Positions 58,679 to 64,000 of a stretch of DNA of 64,000 bases are shown here, in pieces (position 1 is the first letter of the stretch; each line of letters starts with the position of its first letter). This DNA comes from SFEL01 sp964392455 (GTDB lineage Bacteria; Bacillota; Clostridia; Christensenellales; CAG-138): contig CAYMPG010000007.1 in NCBI GenBank assembly GCA_964392455.1, positions 13,236-77,235 of the forward strand, read 5' to 3'. A program made the translations under genes and the position numbers. The notes below the pieces were generated by a model. That model searched no databases, was not told the DNA's origin, and saw nothing but the letters and a program-made list of their open reading frames with translations.

Positions 58679-60025
58679 CTATACCTCTCTCATGCTGAAG
58701 GTGAAGGTGCTGCCCTGCCTGGGGGCGCTCTCCAGGGTAATATCTCCGCCATGGAGCTCGGCTATCTGCTTTACCATGGCAAGGCCAAGGCCATTGCTGC
58801 CGTTTTTATTATCCGCACGGGATGGATCTGCCTGCCAGAACCGCTCCCATACCTTATCCTGATCTTCCTTTTGTATGCCTATGCCATCATCCCTGACAAA
58901 CAGCCATATCATGCCGTTTTCCCTGTACAGGCCCACCTTTATATGCCTGCCGCCAAACTTGCAGGCGTTTGTGATAAGGTTTTCCAACATTCTGGTTATC
59001 ATGGTAACGTCCACAGTGGCGTCTATATCCGGCTCTATGTCCTTTTCAAAGGTAACGGATTCATTCAGCTCCTGCTGCTCCTCGCACACAGCCTCTGCAA
59101 TATCGCTCAGGTTTACGTGCTCCATACGCACCTTCTGGGTGCCATGCTCAAGGCGGGCAAAGTTCATTAGCTGGGATACCACCGAATTCATCCGGCGGGC
59201 CTGCCGCTTTATCACCCCTATGGTCTCCCGGTAATCCTCGGGAGTCTTATCATGCTCCAGCGCATATTCGCACTGGGAGATTATCACCGCCGTGGGGGTG
59301 CGGAGCTCATGGGAGGCATTTGAGGTGAATTGCTTTTCCATATCGAAGGAGCGCTCCAGCCTTTCCAGCATCTTGTCGTAGCTCTGGGCCAGCATATAGG
59401 CCTCCATGGTCTCATTTTGCATATTCAGCCTGCGGGAAAGGTCTCTGCCCTCGGAAATTTCATCGGATACCCGGGCCACCTTTTCAATGGGCTTAAGGGC
59501 CTTGCTCGTTATAAAGTAGCCGCCTATGGCAGACACTACCACCACCCCCGGCAAAACATAGGAAGCCACCGTAGCCACCGTGCTTGCCACTGTAACGGTA
59601 GTAGTGGTAAGGGATACGCCCCTTATCCAGGCGTGCTTGCCGTTTTTAAAGGTGATATAGCTATCGTATATATAGTAGCTCTTGCCGTCACACTCCACGG
59701 TGCGGAGGGTGCCATCCTGAAACTCGGCGCTGGTCTCAAAGCCCTCAGGGAATTCTCCGGCTATTTTTCCGTAGTTTCCATCGTATATCACGCAGTATAC
59801 GCCGTTTACATAGTAGCGGAAGCCGCCGCCCGGCTGTATGGTATCGTCATTGTACTTGACGTCATTTCGGTTATCCCGCACGCCATCCACTATGCGCCGC
59901 TGCATATCCTGCTCCATGGTAAGGCGGCTGGCGGTAAGCATGAATACCATTGCCAGCGCCACTATGGCCACCATCAGCATTGTAAACCAGAAGGTGATTA
60001 TGAACTTTACGGATATTTTCTTCAT
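58679..60025 (-). CDS. Sensor histidine kinase (OmpR-type partner)
   Basis: This 448-residue kinase has an N-terminal membrane helix (FIITFWFTMLMVAIVALAMVFML), an external sensor of about 110 residues, a second membrane helix near 160-180, a HAMP-like linker, the phospho-histidine in SHELRTPTAVIISQCEYAL, the N-box NLITNACKFGG and G-boxes DDGIGI and GLGLAMVKQI. The ATG at 60025 overlaps the response-regulator stop (ATGA) and lies eight bases after GAGG. The signal is unknown. Confidence 0.95.
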   Translation of the reverse strand: MKKISVKFIITFWFTMLMVAIVALAMVFMLTASRLTMEQDMQRRIVDGVRDNRNDVKYNDDTIQPGGGFRYYVNGVYCVIYDGNYGKIAGEFPEGFETSAEFQDGTLRTVECDGKSYYIYDSYITFKNGKHAWIRGVSLTTTTVTVASTVATVASYVLPGVVVVSAIGGYFITSKALKPIEKVARVSDEISEGRDLSRRLNMQNETMEAYMLAQSYDKMLERLERSFDMEKQFTSNASHELRTPTAVIISQCEYALEHDKTPEDYRETIGVIKRQARRMNSVVSQLMNFARLEHGTQKVRMEHVNLSDIAEAVCEEQQELNESVTFEKDIEPDIDATVDVTMITRMLENLITNACKFGGRHIKVGLYRENGMIWLFVRDDGIGIQKEDQDKVWERFWQADPSRADNKNGSNGLGLAMVKQIAELHGGDITLESAPRQGSTFTFSMREV

Positions 60026-60693
60026 TTTTCTTCCCTCAGCACATACCCTGCGCCCCATACGGTATGAATCAGCTTCAGGTCGTAGGGCTCATCTATCTTG
60101 CGGCGAAGGAAGCGGATATACACATTTACCACGTTTGAGCCGCCCTCATAGTCCACATTATAAATATGATCCTCTATGGCCTCACGGCTCAGCACCACGC
60201 CCTTGTTTACAATAAGATACTCAAGGAGGGCAAATTCCTTTGGGGAAAGGTCTATCACATCCTGCCCCCGCTTTACAGTGCGGGAGGCACAATCCACCGT
60301 AAGGTCTGCCACGGTGTACACGCTTGCATGGGCAGGCACGCTGCGGGTCATTACCCTTATGCGGGCAAGCAGCTCCTCAAAGGAGAAGGGCTTTATAAGG
60401 TAATCATTCGCCCCTATATCAAGGCCCTTTACGATATCCTCAGTGCTGTCCCTTGCGGTAAGGTAAAGTATTGGGGTGGCGTCCTTTTTTTCTCTCAGCC
60501 GCCGCACCACCTCATAGCCGTCCATCTCCGGCATCATTATATCCATAAGCACCCCGTCGTAGCGGTTCAGCAGTATATGATCCAGCGCATCTGCGCCATT
60601 AAAGCACTGATCCACGCTATAGCCCGAAGCCCTCAGCTTATTGCATATTACGTTATTAAGGTCCCTTTCATCCTCAGCCACAAGTATACGCAT
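60022..60693 (-). CDS. OmpR-family response regulator
   Basis: This 223-residue protein has a receiver domain with the phospho-aspartate in YDGVLMDIMMPEMDG (residue 51) and acidic pair near residues 8-9 (AEDERDL), and a C-terminal winged-helix (LSPKEFALLEYLIVNKGVVLSREAIEDHIYNVDYEGGSNVVNVYIRFLRRKID...LIHTVWGAGYVL). It is coupled to the kinase gene. AAAGGAG precedes its ATG. Targets are unknown; the next upstream gene, a small PepSY-like protein, is a candidate. Confidence 0.96.
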   Translation of the reverse strand: MRILVAEDERDLNNVICNKLRASGYSVDQCFNGADALDHILLNRYDGVLMDIMMPEMDGYEVVRRLREKKDATPILYLTARDSTEDIVKGLDIGANDYLIKPFSFEELLARIRVMTRSVPAHASVYTVADLTVDCASRTVKRGQDVIDLSPKEFALLEYLIVNKGVVLSREAIEDHIYNVDYEGGSNVVNVYIRFLRRKIDEPYDLKLIHTVWGAGYVLREEK

Positions 60694-60711
60694 AGCCTGC
60701 TCCTTTCCAAT

Positions 60712-60741
60712 AAAAAAATGCCCGGTGTCTCTCCGGGCATT
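60712..60741 (-). terminator. Terminator between the small PepSY-like gene and the two-component system
   Basis: On the minus strand AATGCCCGG and CCGGGCATT (60741-60733, 60725-60717) form a stem followed by seven T, just 20 bases before the response-regulator start. Since little room for a promoter remains, regulator expression may depend on readthrough. Confidence 0.82.
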
Positions 60742-60798
60742 ATACCATCAGCCGCAAAGCCCATACAAGCCCAAAGGGGCATATATGCCTTGCTCTTT

Positions 60799-61095
60799 CT
60801 ATGCCATGCAGAACCTGTACCTGAGTATCTCTCCGGTAATCCTGTCCACATAGCCCTCGTATCTGCGGCCATCGCACACAAAGCCGAATACATAGCACAT
60901 CCGCTTTGCCGCCCGGCTTTCCCGGGCCTTGTATACGCTGGCGGGCCTGTGGGAAACGCCGGCATGGCTCAGCAGCAGCTTTAAGCACTCCCTCATGCTC
61001 TTGCCGTGGCCGGCTCCACCCATAAGCTCATTTAATGCTTCCGTTACATCTCCCGTTTCCATGCGCTTCATAATTTTTCCATTCAGCTCAAGCAT
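60799..61095 (-). CDS. Small PepSY-like protein (98 residues)
   Basis: This protein has a helical N-terminal half (MLELNGKIMKRMETGDVTEALNELM, ...MRECLKLLLSHAG) and a beta-rich end, KRMCYVFGFVCDGRRYEGYVDRITGEILRYRFCMA, whose EGYVDRITGEIL resembles the YEVxxDxxTGEIL strand-turn of PepSY domains. There is no signal peptide. AAAGGAGAG lies nine bases before the ATG, and a terminator follows. It sits between tadA and the two-component system, where a PepSY protein could modulate signalling. The family assignment is tentative. Confidence 0.65.
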   Translation of the reverse strand: MLELNGKIMKRMETGDVTEALNELMGGAGHGKSMRECLKLLLSHAGVSHRPASVYKARESRAAKRMCYVFGFVCDGRRYEGYVDRITGEILRYRFCMA

Positions 61096-61139
61096 GATAA
61101 AGCACTCTCCTTTCAGTTGGTATTATAAGCATATGCCAT

Positions 61140-61177
61140 AAAAATTAAACCCGGATTAAACTTTTCAGCTTCCGGGT
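61140..61177 (-). terminator. Terminator of tadA
   Basis: On the minus strand ACCCGG (61177-61172) pairs with CCGGGT (61154-61149), with additional inner pairing, and is followed by TTAATTTTT. A TATAAT hexamer lies just after it, possibly the -10 of the small PepSY-like gene. Confidence 0.65.
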
Positions 61178-61205
61178 CATTGTTAATATTTTGTTTTATT
61201 TTTTG

Positions 61206-61658
61206 TCACAGTTTGCCGTCTCTGTGCTGTCTGAAGGCCATTGACAGCAGCTCTGCACATTCCTCCTCCAGCACCCCGCCTATGCACCTTACCCTGCGGC
61301 TCAGCAGGCCATCGGTCAGGTCTGTACGGGAGCCGCAGCAGCCCATTTCCCCATCGTATGCGCCAAATACCACCTGGCTCACCCGGCTGTTTAATATTGC
61401 GCCGGTACACATGGGGCAGGGCTCCAGGGTAACATACAGGCTGCACCCATCCAGCCGCCAATCCCCCACTGCCTCTGAGGCCATTGCCAGGGCAAGCATT
61501 TCCGCATGGGCAGAGGCGTTTTTTTGCCGCTCCGTCATATTATGGGCGGCGGCGATTATCTGTCCATCCTTTACCACAACCGCCCCCACCGGCACCTCTC
61601 CCGCCTCCAGGGCGGCCCTTGCCTGGGCTATAGCCTGTTTCATATAAAGGGAATGCAT
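61206..61658 (-). CDS. tadA: tRNA adenosine(34) deaminase TadA
   Basis: TadA converts A34 to inosine in tRNA-Arg(ACG). The 150-residue enzyme has the zinc and proton-shuttle motif ASAHAEMLAL, the second zinc pair LEPCPMCTGAIL and the family ending GGVLEEECAELLSMAF RQ. Length is usual. It follows leuS on the same strand with a weak hairpin between them. Identification is safe. Confidence 0.95.
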   Translation of the reverse strand: MHSLYMKQAIAQARAALEAGEVPVGAVVVKDGQIIAAAHNMTERQKNASAHAEMLALAMASEAVGDWRLDGCSLYVTLEPCPMCTGAILNSRVSQVVFGAYDGEMGCCGSRTDLTDGLLSRRVRCIGGVLEEECAELLSMAFRQHRDGKL

Positions 61659-61689
61659 ACGCTCCTCCTGATGCCATGTTTTTTATACC

Positions 61690-61719
61690 AAATGCCGCCC
61701 CGGTATGGAGGCGGCATTT
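61690..61719 (-). terminator. Weak terminator after leuS
   Basis: AAATGCCGCC and GGCGGCATTT (61690-61699, 61710-61719) form a ten-base perfect stem. The T-run on the minus strand is short and broken, so readthrough into tadA is possible. Confidence 0.55.
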
Positions 61720-61736
61720 GCCAGGGGCCTGTTTGC

Positions 61737-64000
61737 TTAGCCCACTACGATGTTTACAATGTTCTTTACCACTATCACCTTGCGTACAGCCTTGCCCTCC
61801 AGGAAGGGAACCACATCCTCATGGGCCTTGGCGGCGGCCTCCACCTGCTCCTTGGGCATATCGGCAGGCAGCTCTATGCGGGCACGTATCTTCCCATTTA
61901 CCTGCACGCCGTACTCTATAGTGTGCTTTACCAGGGCGCTTTCATCCCAGGTGGGCCACTTGCTTGCATAGATGGGCGTGGTGTAGCCCAGCAGCTCGTT
62001 CAGCTCCTCGGTAACATGGGGGGCAACGGGGTTCAGCAGCATCAGCAGGGTATGGAATTCTTCCTTTGTGATGGAGCCAAGGTTGTATACCTCGTTTACC
62101 ATGGTCATCATGGCGGCGATGGCGGTATTGTACTTCATGGACTCATAGTCCTCAGTTACCTTCTTGATGGTGCCATGCACCACGGCCATCATCTCAGGGC
62201 GAATACCCTGTGCATCGCTGAGCATATCCTGCATACGCCATACCCTGTCGATAAACCTGCGGCAGCCGCGGGCGCCGGTGGTGCTCCAGGGAATGGGCTG
62301 ATCAAATGCGCCCATAAACATCTCGTACAGGCGGAAGGTATCTGCGCCCATTTCGTTTACGATGTCATCGGGATTGACCACGTTGCCTCTGGATTTGGAC
62401 ATCTTCTCGCCGTTTTCGCCCAGTATCATGCCGTGGCTGGTGCGCTTCTGATAGGGCTCCTTGGTGGGCACTGCGCCTATATCGTAAAGGAACTTATGCC
62501 AGAAGCGGGAGTACAGCAGATGCAGCGTAGTATGCTCCATGCCGCCATTGTACCAATCCACAGGCATCCAGTATTCCAGGGCCTCCTTGCTGGCCAGCTC
62601 CTTATCATTGTGGGGGTCACAGTAGCGCAGGAAGTACCAGCTTGAGCCTGCCCAGTTGGGCATGGTATCCGTTTCACGGTCGGCAGGGCCGCCACAGCAG
62701 GGGCAGGTGGTCTTTATCCAATCGGTTGCGCGGGCAAGGGCAGAGGAGCCGTCATCGGTGGGCTCGTAGTCCTCTATTTCGGGCAGCTTCAGGGGCAGCT
62801 CCTCATAGGGCAGGGGCACCCAGCCGCACTTTTTGCAGTTTACCAGAGGTATGGGCTCGCCCCAGTAGCGCTGGCGGGTGAATACCCAGTCCCTCAGCTT
62901 GTAATTTACCTTACGGGTGCCAAGGCCCTTTTCCTCCAGCCACTTTATCATGGCGGCGATGGCGTCCTTAACATTCATGCCATTGAGGAAGCCGGAATTT
63001 ACCAGCGTACCGCTCTCAACGTCGGTATATACCTCCTCCTGAACGTTCTTCCCGCCTGCTACCACCTCTATGATGGGCATATTGAACTTCTTTGCGAATT
63101 CCCAGTCCCTCTCATCGTGGGCAGGTACTGCCATGATGGCGCCGGTGCCGTAGCCCATGAGTACATAGTCGGATATCCATACGGGGATGGGCTGGCCGTT
63201 TACCGGGTTGGTGGCCTTCAGGCCCTTGAGCATAACGCCGGTCTTTTCCTTATTGAGCTCGGAGCGCTCAAGGTCGCTCTTGCGGGCGGCGGCCTGCTGA
63301 TATGCACGCACCTCGTCCATATTCTCGATAACGTCCTTCATGGCCTCCACTATGGGATGCTCGGGAGATACTACCATGTAGGTGGCACCAAAGAGGGTAT
63401 CACAGCGGGTTGTGTACACCCTGAGCCCCTCGGGATAGCCCTCTATGGGGAAGGTTATCTCTGCGCCCTCGCTGCGGCCTATCCAGTTTTTCTGCTGGAT
63501 TTTTACCCGGTCTATAAAGTCCAGCTCGTCCAGATCGTCTATGAGGCGCTGGGCGTATTCGGTTATCTTCAGCATCCACTGGCTGCGTACCTTCTGCACT
63601 ACCGTGCCGCCGCAGCGCTCGCATACGCCATCCACTACCTCCTCATTTGCAAGGCCCACCTTGCAGGAGGTGCAGAAGTTTATGGGGATCTCCGCCTTGT
63701 AGGCAAGGCCCTTTTCATACAGCTTGAGGAATATCCACTGGGTCCATTTATAATACTCGGGGTCGGTGGTATTTACCTCACGGCTCCAGTCAAAGCTGAA
63801 GCCCAGGCGCTTGAGCTGCTGGCGGAAGCGGTTCACGTTGTCATGGGTGACCTTTGCAGGGTGTATGCCGGTCTTGATGGCATAGTTTTCCGTGGGCAGG
63901 CCAAAGGCATCCCAGCCGATAGGATAAAGCACATTGTATCCCTCCATGCGGAGCTTGCGTGCAAGTATATCCATTGCCGTATTGGAGCGGTGATGGCCCA
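61737..64000 (-). CDS. leuS: Leucine-tRNA ligase (N-terminus cut by window end)
   Basis: LeuRS charges tRNA-Leu and edits mistakes. About 754 residues are visible. The reading frame is open to the window edge and starts within GHHRSNTAMD, the end of the class I HIGH region. Further features are the EGYNVLYPIGWDAFGLPTENYAIKT motif, a zinc-like CTSCKVGLANEEVVDGVCERCGG module, the editing (CP1) domain with TRCDTLFGATYMV and GAIMAVPAHDERDWEFA, the KMSKS motif in GEKMSKSRGN, and the C-terminal part ending in KAVRKVIVVKNIVNIVVG. About 30 to 45 N-terminal residues should lie outside. Nothing is abnormal. Confidence 0.96.
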   Translation of the reverse strand, partial: GHHRSNTAMDILARKLRMEGYNVLYPIGWDAFGLPTENYAIKTGIHPAKVTHDNVNRFRQQLKRLGFSFDWSREVNTTDPEYYKWTQWIFLKLYEKGLAYKAEIPINFCTSCKVGLANEEVVDGVCERCGGTVVQKVRSQWMLKITEYAQRLIDDLDELDFIDRVKIQQKNWIGRSEGAEITFPIEGYPEGLRVYTTRCDTLFGATYMVVSPEHPIVEAMKDVIENMDEVRAYQQAAARKSDLERSELNKEKTGVMLKGLKATNPVNGQPIPVWISDYVLMGYGTGAIMAVPAHDERDWEFAKKFNMPIIEVVAGGKNVQEEVYTDVESGTLVNSGFLNGMNVKDAIAAMIKWLEEKGLGTRKVNYKLRDWVFTRQRYWGEPIPLVNCKKCGWVPLPYEELPLKLPEIEDYEPTDDGSSALARATDWIKTTCPCCGGPADRETDTMPNWAGSSWYFLRYCDPHNDKELASKEALEYWMPVDWYNGGMEHTTLHLLYSRFWHKFLYDIGAVPTKEPYQKRTSHGMILGENGEKMSKSRGNVVNPDDIVNEMGADTFRLYEMFMGAFDQPIPWSTTGARGCRRFIDRVWRMQDMLSDAQGIRPEMMAVVHGTIKKVTEDYESMKYNTAIAAMMTMVNEVYNLGSITKEEFHTLLMLLNPVAPHVTEELNELLGYTTPIYASKWPTWDESALVKHTIEYGVQVNGKIRARIELPADMPKEQVEAAAKAHEDVVPFLEGKAVRKVIVVKNIVNIVVG

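Overview
The window looks like part of a chromosome from a spore-forming, anaerobic member of the Firmicutes (Clostridia type). The supporting signs are the gene order of the S10-spc ribosomal cluster, a zinc-type S14, a groESL operon with a CIRCE operator, a SpoVT regulator, a SpoIID-like amidase and a selenium-dependent purine hydroxylase cluster. Three runs of exactly ten N lie inside genes (rplE, groEL, potA). This is typical of a scaffolded draft or metagenome assembly. No rRNA, tRNA, CRISPR array, phage or insertion sequence was seen.

Layout. 1-10439 (minus strand): ribosomal super-operon rpsJ to secY, followed by the first bases of adk; its promoter and a structured leader lie at 10440-10680. 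10966-11190: a small orphan gene. 11720-23919 (plus strand): a 12-kb sugar-PTS operon containing a PRD-type activator, its own Enzyme I and HPr, lactose/cellobiose-type IIA, IIB and IIC, an RDD membrane protein, a BadF-type kinase, a GH4 phospho-glycosidase, a MupG-type 6-phospho-muramidase, a GlmU-like nucleotidyltransferase and a SIS-domain protein. 24222-26280 (minus): groEL and groES under CIRCE. 26432-26890: dCMP deaminase. 26978-32776 (minus): three exported cell-envelope proteins (Big2/NlpC-P60, an unknown anchored protein, SpoIID with eight SH3 repeats). 33021-35718 (minus): polar amino-acid ABC transporter with an Smr-domain gene. 35841-37653 (plus): EamA transporter and DUF368 protein. 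37781-42307 (plus): XRE-cupin regulator and potABCD polyamine transporter. 42431-45239 (minus): TrkH/TrkA potassium uptake. 45366-52311 (minus): selenium-dependent xanthine dehydrogenase, YgfK and SsnA, opposite a YheO-type regulator and purine permease (52690-54728, plus). 54798-55349: spoVT. 55530-56799: beta and a tiny gamma subunit of a Na+-pumping decarboxylase. 57168-61658 (minus): alkyltransferase-like protein, DUF1835/DUF3658 protein, a two-component system, a small PepSY-like protein and tadA. 61737-64000: leuS, cut by the window edge.

The most unusual part is 11720-23919. Regulator, phosphoryl-relay proteins, transporter and catabolic enzymes are encoded together. The HPr keeps His15 but has Asn where the regulatory Ser46 should be. 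The enzymes (MupG family, GH4, SIS, BadF kinase, sugar nucleotidyltransferase) point to uptake and breakdown of an amino-sugar disaccharide, perhaps from peptidoglycan or chitin, with its own phosphate relay outside HPr-kinase control. That reading is inference from families and order. The second theme is purine salvage or fermentation through a selenium-dependent hydroxylase, with a leader hairpin that looks like an attenuator in front of it.
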